From: CBDUBU01 sp965365465
GTDB lineage: Bacteria; Bacteroidota; Rhodothermia; Rhodothermales; DASSAV01
Direction: 5' to 3'
DNA length: 13,714 nt
Assembly: GCA_965365465.1 (NCBI GenBank)
Contig: CBDUBU010000091.1
Span: 1-13,714, forward strand
Position numbers and translations under genes: made by a program. Under the pieces are notes generated by a model that was not told the origin of the DNA, ran no database searches, and worked only from the letters and a program-made list of their open reading frames with translations. Below are positions 1 through 7,847 of the stretch, one piece after another. Position 1 is the first letter of the stretch, and every line of letters starts with the position of its first letter.

Positions 1-161
1 ATCAGTTCGTCCGTGGCGAGCCGTTCGACGTGCGGCCGCACGTCCGTCGTGCCGGCGTCGTACAGCAGCCTCTCCACCACTCCACGTAGCTGCGTGGCCC
101 GCTTCGCCCCGAACCCGGCGGGTTTATCGATGGATGCGGCAGGGTCAAGCCGATAAAGGCG
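1..161 (-). pseudogene. possible gene fragment running off the left edge
   Basis: On the minus strand a frame is open from just below a TGA at 162-164 down to the window edge (about 53 codons). Its third codon positions are almost all G or C from about position 120 to 1, a stronger coding bias than the surrounding DNA. The peptide contains PAGFGAKRATQLRG and VERLLYDAGTTDVRPHVERL, which look like a charged helical protein, but I recognise no family. There is no ATG in this frame; GTG codons occur at 78-80 and 75-77. A different minus frame starting with ATG at 239-241 runs into the same region and would join this frame by a single-base shift near 125-135, so a decayed gene is possible. The plus strand also has an open stretch ending at a TGA at 201-203. 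Low confidence in strand and start; it could be the start of an intact gene lying to the left. Confidence 0.25.
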
Positions 162-225
162 TCAACGACGGCTTTCGTTTGGGCAGGGGAGATGATCGTG
201 TGACCGGACTTTATGAAAGACAGCG

Positions 226-260
226 AAAAGCGCAATTTCATTCCGGGAATGCGCTTTTTT
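226..260 (+). terminator. terminator-like hairpin with T-tract
   Basis: AAAAGCGCA at 226-234 pairs perfectly with TGCGCTTTT at 250-258 around a 15-base loop, and the right arm runs into six T residues (255-260). This has the shape of a plus-strand intrinsic terminator. No gene I can defend ends just upstream on the plus strand, so it may be left from a decayed gene or serve a transcript starting outside the window. The rest of 261-431 shows only an AT-rich patch (about 358-378, with TATTATATTTAA) that could hold the promoter of the flavoprotein gene starting at 432. Confidence 0.45.
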
Positions 261-431
261 CGTTGCCCTTCAGCGAATGCCGTGCGTCGCGGAGGGTGCG
301 TCTCGATATGAAATAGCGGCGAACTACCGGCAATCTTCGTCCTGTCGGTCGTGCTAAATGTTTATTTATTATATTTAAGTGTCACCCGCCCATGCAGTTC
401 GTTTTTTTATCCACCTGACATTTTTGATGCA

Positions 432-1907
432 ATGGCATCTACTTCTGCACTTTCTGTAAACACGTTGCCCCGCATTATTCAGGGCGGCATGGGCATCGCT
501 GTATCAAGCTGGCGGCTGGCGCGGGCGGTGTCTCGCGCAGGCGAACTCGGCGTCATCTCAGGGACGGCCATCGATTCGGTGATGGTGCGCGAATTGCAGG
601 ACGGCGATCCGTTTAACCGGATCCAGGCTCTCCGCGCCTATCCGGACCAGGAAACCGTCGATTATATCATTGACCGTTTTTACATCGAAGGCGGTCGGAA
701 AGCAGATGCTCCTTACAAACTGCTGCCCATTCACGGCCACCGGCCTACGGTGCAGTCCCAGCGGATTCTGAGCGCCGCCGCCTTCAGCGAAGTGTATCTT
801 GCCAAAGAAGGGCATGATGGACTTGTGGGGATCAACCTGCTGGCAGAGTTGAAACGCTACACACTGCCCTGCCTGTACGGGGCCATGCTGGCAGGTGTGG
901 ATGCGGTGATGATGGGAGCAGGCATTCCGCTCGAAGAGGCTGAACAGATTCCCTTGCTGGCGCAGGGTAAACCCGCGCGTCTGCGCCTCGAGGTGGATAT
1001 GAGCAAGGCCCCGAAAGATACGCCGCGTGTCGAGTACGAACTCAATCCGGCAGACATCATCTCCGATCCCGTTCCGTTGAAACAGCCGGGTTTTTTCCCG
1101 ATTGTTGCTTCGGATGTGCTGGCGCGGATCATGGACAAAAAGCTGCCGCAGGGTCTTATCGCAGCCTGGATCGTAGAAGGGCCAGTGGCAGGGGGGCACA
1201 ACGCGCCGCCGCGCAACAAGCAGTATGACGAAAAGCACAACCCGGTGTATGACGAACGGGATGTGGCCGACCTCGAACGCATTGCCGGCCTCGGTTATCC
1301 GTTCTATCTGGCCGGCGGCTACGACAGCCCTCAAAAGCTGCAGGAAGCCCTGTCACAGGGGGCGCAGGGCGTGCAGATAGGATCGCTCTTTTCGCTGTCC
1401 GATGAGTCGGGGTATCCTCCTGATACAAAACGGTGGCTGATCGGTCAGATCCAGCGGCGAGAGGTTACCGTACGCACAGACGGGCGCATATCGCCTACCG
1501 GATTCCCGTTCAAGGTGCTCGTCGTAGAAGGCACAAACGGCGTGCCGGAGCAGTATGACCAGCGTACGCGAATCTGCGATCTGGGTTATCTCCAGAAGGC
1601 ATACGTGGATGAGAAAGGGCGATTGTTGACCCGTTGCCCCTCCGAGCCTGCAAAAGACTACGTACGCAAAGGCGGCAATCCTGAAGATGCCGAAGGACGC
1701 GGCTGTCTCTGCAATGGCCTGATGGCTAACATCGGACTGGGGCAGGTTCAGAAGTGGGGCAAAGAGGCGCCGCTCTTTACCGGCGGCGACGGCGTCACGA
1801 CCCTGCCTTTTCTTTCGGAAGACCGCTCCTCCTACACCGCGTCCGAGGTGATCGATTACCTGTACGGCCGCAGCCAGCAGCGCCGGGTTCAGGGGAGCAA
1901 AAAGTAG
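432..1907 (+). CDS. nitronate monooxygenase-family flavoprotein (2-nitropropane dioxygenase type), long form with Cys-rich C-terminus
   Basis: Predicted FMN-dependent TIM-barrel oxidoreductase of the 2-nitropropane dioxygenase/nitronate monooxygenase family, which oxidises alkyl nitronates. The true substrate is unknown. The N-terminus has the family FMN-loop signature (PRIIQGGMGIAVSSW, then GVISGT); mid-protein it has VEGPVAGGHNAPPR, and then GGYDSPQKLQEAL and GAQGVQIGSLF, the typical phosphate-binding end of the barrel. At 491 residues it is well above the usual 320-380. The extra length includes a C-terminal part with four cysteines (residues 382, 402, 425 and 427, the last two as CLC) and a KDYVRKGG motif, which I recall as conserved in a long subgroup. 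I chose the ATG at 432 because the upstream extension from GTG at 351 is not family-like; no clear Shine-Dalgarno precedes it. The gene ends 5 bases before the convergent TetR stop. The family call is secure, the reaction is not. Confidence 0.88.
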   Translation: MASTSALSVNTLPRIIQGGMGIAVSSWRLARAVSRAGELGVISGTAIDSVMVRELQDGDPFNRIQALRAYPDQETVDYIIDRFYIEGGRKADAPYKLLPIHGHRPTVQSQRILSAAAFSEVYLAKEGHDGLVGINLLAELKRYTLPCLYGAMLAGVDAVMMGAGIPLEEAEQIPLLAQGKPARLRLEVDMSKAPKDTPRVEYELNPADIISDPVPLKQPGFFPIVASDVLARIMDKKLPQGLIAAWIVEGPVAGGHNAPPRNKQYDEKHNPVYDERDVADLERIAGLGYPFYLAGGYDSPQKLQEALSQGAQGVQIGSLFSLSDESGYPPDTKRWLIGQIQRREVTVRTDGRISPTGFPFKVLVVEGTNGVPEQYDQRTRICDLGYLQKAYVDEKGRLLTRCPSEPAKDYVRKGGNPEDAEGRGCLCNGLMANIGLGQVQKWGKEAPLFTGGDGVTTLPFLSEDRSSYTASEVIDYLYGRSQQRRVQGSKK

Positions 1908-1912
1908 TTTTT

Positions 1913-2494
1913 TCAGGATTTGGTGTGCGCCTCGATCAGGATACGCGCCGCCGCTCCTACGTGAACCGCCGGGTTGTCAGGTCCGAACATACGCGCGGCT
2001 ACCCACGCGCCGTCCATGAGCATCAGAAGCTGGTTTGCAAGCGCAACGGGGTTTTGCAACCCTGCTTTCTGCGCCAGTCGTTCAAAATGCTTCCGGACGC
2101 CTGTTTTGTGGGCCATTGCAACCTGATGCGCCTGCTGCTGCTGATCGGGAAACTCGGCAGCTGTATTCTGAAACGAACATCCCAGACAGTTCGGGCTGGT
2201 CGCCAGATGCTCCAGCGCGTCAAAGATGGCCTGAATCCGGGCTGCCGGTTCTGCTATCCCGTTCTCAGCTTGTTTAAGCCATGCCCAGAACTGCTCATTC
2301 GCGTGTTCCAGATAGGCAACGATCAGGTCGTCCTTGGAAGGGAAATGCCGGTAGAGCGTCATCTTGGCAACGCCTGACGCCGCCACAATCGTATCCACCC
2401 CGACCGATTGAAAGCCCTGCTGGTAGAACAGCCGGTTTGCCGTAGCAAGGATGCGGTCGCGTGCGGAGAGCGTGGAGAGGTCGGAAGGCTTCAT
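1913..2494 (-). CDS. TetR/AcrR-family transcriptional regulator
   Basis: Ligand-controlled DNA-binding repressor of 193 residues. The N-terminal helix-turn-helix spans about residues 11-57: ARDRILATANRLFYQQGF, then VDTIVAASGVAKMTLYRHFPSKDDLI, a classic TetR signature. The C-terminal half is a helical ligand and dimer domain. It includes NCLGCSFQNTAAEF with cysteines 103 and 106, a pattern seen in a TetR subgroup; whether these cysteines sense anything is not shown. The start at 2494 is preferred because residues before it (the frame opens further, to 2590) are not TetR-like. No good ribosome binding site is visible on this strand. It is divergent from the heparinase-family gene and convergent with the flavoprotein gene, so either is a candidate target. 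A palindrome at 2554-2567 overlaps its likely promoter, which suggests autoregulation. Confidence 0.9.
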   Translation of the reverse strand: MKPSDLSTLSARDRILATANRLFYQQGFQSVGVDTIVAASGVAKMTLYRHFPSKDDLIVAYLEHANEQFWAWLKQAENGIAEPAARIQAIFDALEHLATSPNCLGCSFQNTAAEFPDQQQQAHQVAMAHKTGVRKHFERLAQKAGLQNPVALANQLLMLMDGAWVAARMFGPDNPAVHVGAAARILIEAHTKS

Positions 2495-2553
2495 GAAAGG
2501 AGGACCGTTGCGCTTTCCCGTGCGGGTTAGATTTGCCTGACAGGGCTTCACAA

Positions 2554-2567
2554 ATACAGACCTGTAT
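2554..2567. promoter_or_regulatory. candidate TetR operator palindrome in divergent promoter region
   Basis: ATACAG-AC-CTGTAT is a perfect inverted repeat of 6 bases with a 2-base spacer. It lies in the 229-base gap between the divergent TetR gene and heparinase-family gene. On the minus strand a weak sigma70-like promoter can be drawn (TTTACC at 2580-2575, 16-base spacer, TGTATT at 2558-2553), so the palindrome overlaps its -10 box. That arrangement fits repression of the regulator by itself. An alternative nested repeat is AATACA (2553-2558) with TGTATT (2567-2572). This is inferred from symmetry and position only. Confidence 0.45.
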
Positions 2568-2723
2568 GTATTCAGGTAAAATATGAACAAATCAGACTGA
2601 TAAAAACCGGCTTTTCCGGAATGCCCGCAAGAAGTGGAGGTTCTCCGGACAGGCGTCGGCTGTTTTCATACATTGTCCGGAGTTTCGCCCTGTGGCTCCT
2701 GTTGGATCAAGAAAAGAAACGTC

Positions 2724-4712
2724 ATGAAAACCGTCGCTGCGCTTGTGTTCGTTCTGTGCCTGTCCGTCGGAAAGACGGATACAGCTACAGGACAGGGAGT
2801 ATCTGACCGTAAACTGCTTGCCCCGACCTATCCGCTTGCTGCCCTGGAAGAAATCATCGTGCCGCGCCTGGACTGGAAGCCTTTCCCTTCAGTTTCCCGG
2901 CCGGAAGGCTTCGAGCAGATTCCGGCTCGCGTCCGGCAAGCATACATCAAAGAGGCAGAAAAACTGCTGGGCGAAAACTGGGAGCCGCTGCCGGCCTCGG
3001 TGTTTCTGGAATACGTAAGGACAGGGAACCGCTCGCACTACGAGAGCCTTTCCTTTCGCCGTCGGAAGCATCTGGCCTTTCTGGCGCTGGCCGAAGCATT
3101 CGAGCAAAAGGGAAGGTTTCTGGATCAGATCGTTAACGGCATCTGGGCAATCAGCGAAGAATCGTTCTGGGGCGTGCCTGCGCATATCGGCAGCCAGAAA
3201 GCCGGGTCCGGGTTGCCCGATGTGGCGGAGCCGGTGGTAGACCTTTTTGCGGCAGAGACGGCTGCGCTGCTGGCATGGACCCATTACCTGCTCGGCCCGG
3301 AACTGGATCGCATCAACCCGCTGATCACGCAGCGCATAGAACAGGAAACGGATCGCCGCATCCTTACCCCATACTTGGAAAGGGAAGACTGGGGCTGGAT
3401 GGGTTTTGCCTGGAAAAAACGCACGGGTTATGTCCGTCCGGTCAACAACTGGAATCCCTGGATCAACTCGAATGTGCTTGCCTGTGCGTTGATCCTGGAA
3501 AAAGACCCGGAGCGGAGACTAAGACTCGTCCATAAAGTCATGGAGAGCGTCGATGCCTTCATAGAACCCTATCCTTCCGACGGCGGTTGCGACGAGGGGC
3601 CGAGTTACTGGAGCCGTGCAGGTGGGTCGCTTTACGATGTGCTCGAGTTGCTCTACAGCGCCTCAAACGGGAAGATCAGCTTATTCGACCAACCTCTGAT
3701 CGCAGAGATTGGCCGCTATATCGCGCGGGCCTACATAAGCGAACCTTATTTTATCAATTTTGCAGATGCTTCGGCTGTTTTGCAAGCGGAACCTTCGCTG
3801 ATCTACCGCTACGGCGAAGCCGTCGGCGACGAAATGCTTATGGGGTTTGGAGCCTTTGCCGCAAAGGTGCAGGACTACGGCTCAGAGGTGCTTCCGGGCA
3901 ATTTTGGTTACCTCAACCGCACCCTGCCTGCCCTGTTCAATCTGACAGCGCTGCAGGCCGCTGCGCCTGCCGAGCCGCTGCTGCGCGACGTGTGGCTCCA
4001 TGATCTGCAAGTTATGGCAGCCCGTTCCGAGAGAGGGAGCACCAGAGGCTTTTACGTGGCCGCCAAAGGCGGTCACAACGCCGAAAGCCATAACCACAAT
4101 GATGTCGGCAATTACATCGTCTACCATGACGGGCATCCGGTTCTCGTCGATGCCGGAGCGCAGACTTATACGGCGAAGACCTTCAGCAACCGCCGATACG
4201 AATTGTGGAACAACCAGTCCTCCTATCACACACTGCCGGAAATCAACGGCGTGATGCAGAAGGAAGGGCGGAGTTATGAAGCGCGAGAGGTGAAGTACGA
4301 GCAGGACGACCAGAAAGCAACACTCTCGCTCGAAATGGCCGGAGCTTATCCGGATGAGGCGCAAGCAGCGACCTGGGGCCGGACCATCACCCTCAACCGG
4401 GGCAAAAACGTCGCCGTGACGGATACTTACCAGCTATCAACGTTTGTTGAGCCGTTGAGGCTCAACTTCCTGTCTCCTTTGCAGCCTTCCGAAGCGGAGG
4501 CCGGTAGGGTGCGGCTTTCAGGAGCGGAAGATGCCTACGATCTGGTGTACGATCCCGATCGTTTTCAGCCCTCCTTTGAAACCATTCCCATTGAGGACGA
4601 GCGCATGACCGGCAGTTGGGGAAGCCGGCTCTTCCGCATCGTTCTCACTTCCAGAAAACCGGTTGATTCAGACCGGTTTGAGATCAGGGTCGAGCCGGCT
4701 GCTGCACGATGA
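2724..4712 (+). CDS. secreted heparinase II/III-family polysaccharide lyase
   Basis: Predicted exported lyase that would cleave an acidic (uronic-acid-containing) polysaccharide by beta-elimination; the substrate cannot be told from sequence. The protein is 662 residues. Residues 1-24 form a signal peptide (MKTVAALVFVLCLSVG core, cleavage likely near residue 23-25). About residues 75-400 look like the alpha/alpha-toroid domain, with NNWNPWINSN at 241-250 and DEGPSYWSRAGGSLYD from 290. The heparinase II/III beta-sandwich follows, with GGHNAESHNHND at 449-460 (His 451, 456, 458), VLVDAGAQTYTAKTF at 473-487 and YHTLPEINGVMQ at 501-512, which are the family's best conserved blocks. The ATG at 2724 is chosen because it starts the signal peptide; an in-frame ATG at 2634 would bury it. 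It is followed by a strong hairpin, so it is probably a single-gene unit, divergent from the TetR gene. Confidence 0.9.
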   Translation: MKTVAALVFVLCLSVGKTDTATGQGVSDRKLLAPTYPLAALEEIIVPRLDWKPFPSVSRPEGFEQIPARVRQAYIKEAEKLLGENWEPLPASVFLEYVRTGNRSHYESLSFRRRKHLAFLALAEAFEQKGRFLDQIVNGIWAISEESFWGVPAHIGSQKAGSGLPDVAEPVVDLFAAETAALLAWTHYLLGPELDRINPLITQRIEQETDRRILTPYLEREDWGWMGFAWKKRTGYVRPVNNWNPWINSNVLACALILEKDPERRLRLVHKVMESVDAFIEPYPSDGGCDEGPSYWSRAGGSLYDVLELLYSASNGKISLFDQPLIAEIGRYIARAYISEPYFINFADASAVLQAEPSLIYRYGEAVGDEMLMGFGAFAAKVQDYGSEVLPGNFGYLNRTLPALFNLTALQAAAPAEPLLRDVWLHDLQVMAARSERGSTRGFYVAAKGGHNAESHNHNDVGNYIVYHDGHPVLVDAGAQTYTAKTFSNRRYELWNNQSSYHTLPEINGVMQKEGRSYEAREVKYEQDDQKATLSLEMAGAYPDEAQAATWGRTITLNRGKNVAVTDTYQLSTFVEPLRLNFLSPLQPSEAEAGRVRLSGAEDAYDLVYDPDRFQPSFETIPIEDERMTGSWGSRLFRIVLTSRKPVDSDRFEIRVEPAAAR

Positions 4713-4759
4713 TGATCCCACATGACAGCCGAAAGGTTAACGGGGAGAGAGTAAAAATT

Positions 4760-4790
4760 GAAGCCCGATCCGGCTACAGGATCGGGCTTC
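4760..4790 (+). terminator. strong perfect hairpin after the heparinase-family gene
   Basis: GAAGCCCGATCC (4760-4771) pairs without mismatch to GGATCGGGCTTC (4779-4790) across a 7-base loop, a 12-pair stem. It begins 47 bases after the stop of the lyase gene. It lacks a long T-tract (TGTCACCC follows) but has TAAAAATT just before it, so it may act as an intrinsic terminator, a 3' end stabiliser, or a terminator in the opposite direction. From its position, the end of the lyase transcript is the simplest reading. Confidence 0.7.
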
Positions 4791-5201
4791 TGTCACCCAG
4801 TTGAGAAGTGCGTATTTAGAAGTGCCACCTGATTAGCTTCTTGCACAAAATCTTTTTGCAGCAGGCTCTATGGAAGACGGCGACGATGCGCATCGCACGG
4901 TCAAAGAGACCTGTTGGCCCAAGGCAAGGATACAGTTCTCAGTGTGTGGCACCAAGCTAGGCGTTGCGTGCAAGTGCTGCAATCATCCTGATGCGGACGG
5001 TGGTATGGGGGATTCCCCGATGCCTTGTTTTCCTCAGGAGGACAGGGCGCTTCTGGAGAGCGCTGCGTTACACCCCTTTCAAACCTGTTATGGCGTTGTG
5101 AAAGTTATACTTACGGCGCAACCTCCCCTCTGGTGTGTGGTTGATGCCTTTACTTCTGATTTCCTGGATCATGAGGAATTGTGAGTCAATAAACATCAAA
5201 C
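4791..5201. other. 411-base stretch with no supportable gene
   Basis: No credible protein gene is seen here. A 104-codon plus frame (4870-5184) has a poor, Cys-scattered composition and no family signature, so I do not call it. Visible details are a short direct repeat AGAAGTGC (4804-4811 and 4818-4825) and small self-complementary patches such as GGGGATTCCCC near 5010. It may simply be a long 5' region carrying the promoter of the small secreted protein at 5212. No riboswitch or known RNA is recognised. Confidence 0.4.
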
Positions 5202-5209
5202 AGGAGGGG
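5202..5209 (+). promoter_or_regulatory. strong Shine-Dalgarno for the 5212 gene
   Basis: AGGAGGGG, with the AGGAGG core at 5202-5207, lies 4 bases before the ATG at 5212. It is the clearest ribosome binding site in the window, where most starts have weak ones, and it fixes this start. Confidence 0.75.
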
Positions 5210-5211
5210 AT

Positions 5212-5700
5212 ATGATTATCAGGAAAAACACTATAGCGACCGTTCTTGCAGGGCTCTTCCTGGCGCTGGCTGCTCCCCATGCGGGATTCGCGCAGGAAGT
5301 GGACAGCACTATGCAAGAAGAGGGAGATCCCAGGGAAGTAGTTTCCGAGATCCAGCGTCCGGACACCTCCGTGACCACGTTTGGCAACCTGCTGGATGCG
5401 CTCAACAGTACTGACAGCGAGTTGGAAGCTCTGAGCGCCATGACTGGACTGACTGCCGAGAGGGTTCGCGTTATCAATGCAGACGAACTGCTTTATGATG
5501 ACAACGAGGCGGCGCTTGATGCCGCCCTGCAGGAAGACGAAATGAGAACCAGCAAGGTGCAAACCGCGCTCGGCGAAAACATGGTCATCAAGACCCTGCT
5601 GGATGAAAACGATGTTATGCTAGAAAACGTCATAGCTGTTGATGTGCCCGAAGCGACGGAGGGCAGCGACGAGGTGGTTGTGGTATTCTACCGCAAGTAG
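5212..5700 (+). CDS. small secreted/periplasmic protein of unknown function
   Basis: I do not recognise this 162-residue protein. It begins with a clear signal peptide: IIRKN, a hydrophobic core TVLAGLFLALAAP, and a cleavage site AGFA|QE after residue 27. The mature part is acidic and rich in Asp, Glu, Leu and Val, with no cysteines. A predicted helical middle (TFGNLLDALNSTDSELEAL, then DNEAALDAALQEDE) is followed by a C-terminal stretch that looks like beta strands (ENVIAVDVPEATEGSDEVVVVFYRK). The block from about residue 55 to 130 might be a compact fold. The start is supported by a strong Shine-Dalgarno and the end by a textbook terminator 37 bases downstream. It is thus a stand-alone transcription unit set between two carbohydrate enzymes, which could mean surface or envelope stress work or may be chance. 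Function not assigned. Confidence 0.8.
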   Translation: MIIRKNTIATVLAGLFLALAAPHAGFAQEVDSTMQEEGDPREVVSEIQRPDTSVTTFGNLLDALNSTDSELEALSAMTGLTAERVRVINADELLYDDNEAALDAALQEDEMRTSKVQTALGENMVIKTLLDENDVMLENVIAVDVPEATEGSDEVVVVFYRK

Positions 5701-5736
5701 GTTTCAGTTGTAGAGCGCAGTACAGGTTGGAGTGCG

Positions 5737-5777
5737 AAGGGATTTCTCTGGAAGCAGAGGAATCCCTTTCTTTTTTG
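5737..5777 (+). terminator. intrinsic terminator of the small secreted protein gene
   Basis: AAGGGATT (5737-5744) pairs with AATCCCTT (5761-5768). The stem continues inward through one G-U pair and CTCTG/CAGAG to a GAAG tetraloop (5751-5754), giving 14 pairs. The right arm is followed by TCTTTTTTG (5769-5777). This is a standard Rho-independent terminator 37 bases after the stop at 5700, and it separates the small gene from the glycosidase gene downstream. Confidence 0.88.
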
Positions 5778-5876
5778 TTGCTGGAAAAGCTCCTGTGTTT
5801 CATGGCGACGTGGCATTCTTCGAGAGACGAGCCTACCTTATGGCTATCCTCCCTCCTCGATAATTTCCTGCCCCTC

Positions 5877-7766
5877 ATGAAAAACCCGTCTCACCTGCAC
5901 AGAATCCGCTTCCTGCGAATTGCTGCCGTATCGGCGTTTGGGATGCTGATGGTCATGGCCCCGGCGGGTCCGGACAGGCAAGACGGCCAGCCTGCCGCCA
6001 CGGTTGCCGGCGAGATGAAGCGGTGGCATCCTATTAAGCTTACCTTCGACGGACCCCAGGCAGGAGAGTCTGATGCCGGAAACCCCTTTACGGATTACCG
6101 TCTGAATGTCATTTTTCGTCACGAAGCGCGTGGCGATACGTACGTGGTTCCAGGCTATTTTGCGGCAGACGGCGATGCCGCAGAAACGGGCGTTTCCAGC
6201 GGGACGAAGTGGCGCGTTCATTTTACCCCGGCGCTCACCGGCGCCTGGACCTACAGGGCATCGTTTCGCGCCGGACCAAATGTTGCTCTGAGTCTGGATC
6301 CGCAAGCCGGCAGCGCTGCGGCCTTTGACGGAGCCGCAGGTCGTTTCTCGGTTGCGGAGACAGACAAGCAGGGGCGCGACTTTCGCGGAAAGGGGATGTT
6401 GCGGTACGTAGGCGAGCGGCACCTGCGCTTCGACAACGGCGAGTGGTTTGTCAAAGCCGGAGCCGACAGCCCTGAGACGCTTCTGGCCTATGAAGACTTT
6501 GACGGTACGAGCGTCCACGGAGGAAATCAGTCGCTCAAGTCCTTCAGCGCGCACCGGGACGACTGGCATTCCGGCGATCCCGTCTGGCGCGGCAACAAGG
6601 GAAAGGGCCTCATCGGCGCGCTCAACTATCTTGCCTCCGAAGGGTTGAACGCATTTTCTTTCCTGACCATGAACGTAGATGGCGACGGGAAGAACGTGTG
6701 GCCGTGGATTGCCTACGACGTGCGGGACCGCTACGACGTCTCCAAGCTGGCTCAGTGGGAAGAGGTTTTCACGCACGCTGACAGCCTGGGGCTTTATCTG
6801 CACTTTAAAACACAGGAAACGGAGAACGACAGGCTGCTCGACGGTGGGGAGTTGGGGCCGGAACGCAAGTTGTATTATCGTGAACTGGTTGCTCGTTTCG
6901 GACACCATCTGGCGCTGAACTGGAATCTCGGCGAAGAAAACAATGTCTGGGAGGAACTGAACGACCCTTCGCAGACGCGGGTAAAAGCCTATGCCCAATA
7001 TTTGCGCGACCTCGATCCGTACGACCATCACACGGTTATCCATACTTACCCGGAGCAACAGGTAGAGGTTTATGTGCCCTTGCTGGGAGATCGCTCTGCG
7101 CTGACAGGAGTATCGCTTCAAACCATGCACGACCGCGTATATGAGGACACCCGCTTATGGGTCAGGGCTTCCGAAGCGGCAGGTAAAAAGTGGGTAGTAG
7201 CCAATGACGAGCAGGGCGGCGCCCACGTTGGCCTTACCCCCGACGGGGAAGGCAATAACCACGAAGCCCTGCGCCGTGAGGTGCTGTGGGGCAACCTGAT
7301 GGCTGGAGGAGCAGGGGTAGAGTTTTATTTCGGGTATGGTTATCCGAACAACGACCTGAACGCAGAGGATTTTCGGGGCCGGGATGGTTTCTGGGATTAT
7401 GCCCGGCACGCGCTTACATTTTTCCAGACGTACCTGCCTTTCCAGGAAATGATGGTGCAGGATAACCTGGCTTCGGGCAATGCGCACGTGCTTGCCCTGC
7501 CCGGCGAAGTCTACGCGGTTTACCTTCCTGAAGGAAAGGAAACCAGGCTTGATCTGAACACTATAGGCGCCTACAGCGTCATGTGGTTCAACCCGCGTGT
7601 GGGCGGCCCTCTTCAGGAAGGAAGTATAGGTGAAATAGAGGCAGGGAAAGACAAGGTTGACCTCGGGAAACCGCCCGTGGCCGACGGACAGGACTGGGCA
7701 GCGCTGCTCCGGCGCAAGAGATCGGAGAGGCTGCCGGAATCCGGACAGAATTCCTCCTCGCAATGA
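5877..7766 (+). CDS. secreted DUF5060 / collagen-binding-like domain glycoside hydrolase
   Basis: Predicted exported glycosidase of 629 residues. An N-terminal hydrophobic segment (residues 12-30, RFLRIAAVSAFGMLMVMAP) acts as signal peptide or anchor. Residues about 48-135 match the DUF5060 beta-sandwich (WHPIKLTFDGP, FTDYRLNVIFRH, FTPALTGAWTYRASF). Residues 175-525 look like a TIM-barrel glycosidase: FVKAGADSPETLLAYEDFDG, NAFSFLTMNVDGDGKNVWPW, then NWNLGEENN at 348-356, where Glu353 or Glu354 is the likely acid/base, and VVANDEQGG with Glu445 as possible nucleophile. Residues about 535-612 fit the 'putative collagen-binding domain' found at the end of such enzymes (VYLPEGKETRLDL, VMWFNPRVGG). 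The ATG at 5877 is chosen because it starts the export signal; an upstream ATG at 5727 lies before the preceding terminator. araB follows after 81 bases on the same strand, suggesting co-use. The exact substrate is unknown. Confidence 0.87.
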   Translation: MKNPSHLHRIRFLRIAAVSAFGMLMVMAPAGPDRQDGQPAATVAGEMKRWHPIKLTFDGPQAGESDAGNPFTDYRLNVIFRHEARGDTYVVPGYFAADGDAAETGVSSGTKWRVHFTPALTGAWTYRASFRAGPNVALSLDPQAGSAAAFDGAAGRFSVAETDKQGRDFRGKGMLRYVGERHLRFDNGEWFVKAGADSPETLLAYEDFDGTSVHGGNQSLKSFSAHRDDWHSGDPVWRGNKGKGLIGALNYLASEGLNAFSFLTMNVDGDGKNVWPWIAYDVRDRYDVSKLAQWEEVFTHADSLGLYLHFKTQETENDRLLDGGELGPERKLYYRELVARFGHHLALNWNLGEENNVWEELNDPSQTRVKAYAQYLRDLDPYDHHTVIHTYPEQQVEVYVPLLGDRSALTGVSLQTMHDRVYEDTRLWVRASEAAGKKWVVANDEQGGAHVGLTPDGEGNNHEALRREVLWGNLMAGGAGVEFYFGYGYPNNDLNAEDFRGRDGFWDYARHALTFFQTYLPFQEMMVQDNLASGNAHVLALPGEVYAVYLPEGKETRLDLNTIGAYSVMWFNPRVGGPLQEGSIGEIEAGKDKVDLGKPPVADGQDWAALLRRKRSERLPESGQNSSSQ

Positions 7767-7782
7767 TTTACCCCGCGCACCC

Positions 7783-7814
7783 GGCGACAGCACCCCAATC
7801 CGGTCTTTGTCGCC
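7783..7814 (+). other. short inverted repeat between the glycosidase and araB
   Basis: GGCGACA (7783-7789) and TGTCGCC (7808-7814) can form a 7-pair stem with an 18-base loop in the 81-base gap before araB. There is no T-tract. It could be a weak mRNA hairpin that lets araB be expressed separately from the glycosidase gene, or could be chance. Confidence 0.25.
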
Positions 7815-7847
7815 TGTGTGTTTCACTCTGGTTAATGAGAAAGCAGC

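Noticed and set aside
558..1334. 258-codon minus-strand open frame
   Set aside because: Antisense to the nitronate monooxygenase-type gene; rich in Arg, His and Cys with no domain.
1754..2377. 207-codon plus-strand open frame
   Set aside because: Overlaps the end of the flavoprotein gene in another frame and runs antisense to the TetR gene; both have strong family signatures.
2496..2503. AAAGGAGG, a perfect Shine-Dalgarno on the plus strand
   Set aside because: It lies just upstream of the TetR start but on the wrong strand, and no plus-strand start follows at a suitable distance with a credible gene.
4870..5184. 104-codon plus-strand open frame
   Set aside because: No family motif, scattered Cys and Pro residues, no convincing ribosome binding site, and it lies in the leader region of the 5212 gene.
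5844..7130. 428-codon minus-strand open frame
   Set aside because: It is antisense to the DUF5060 glycosidase, which has clear domain motifs; the minus translation shows no recognisable protein.
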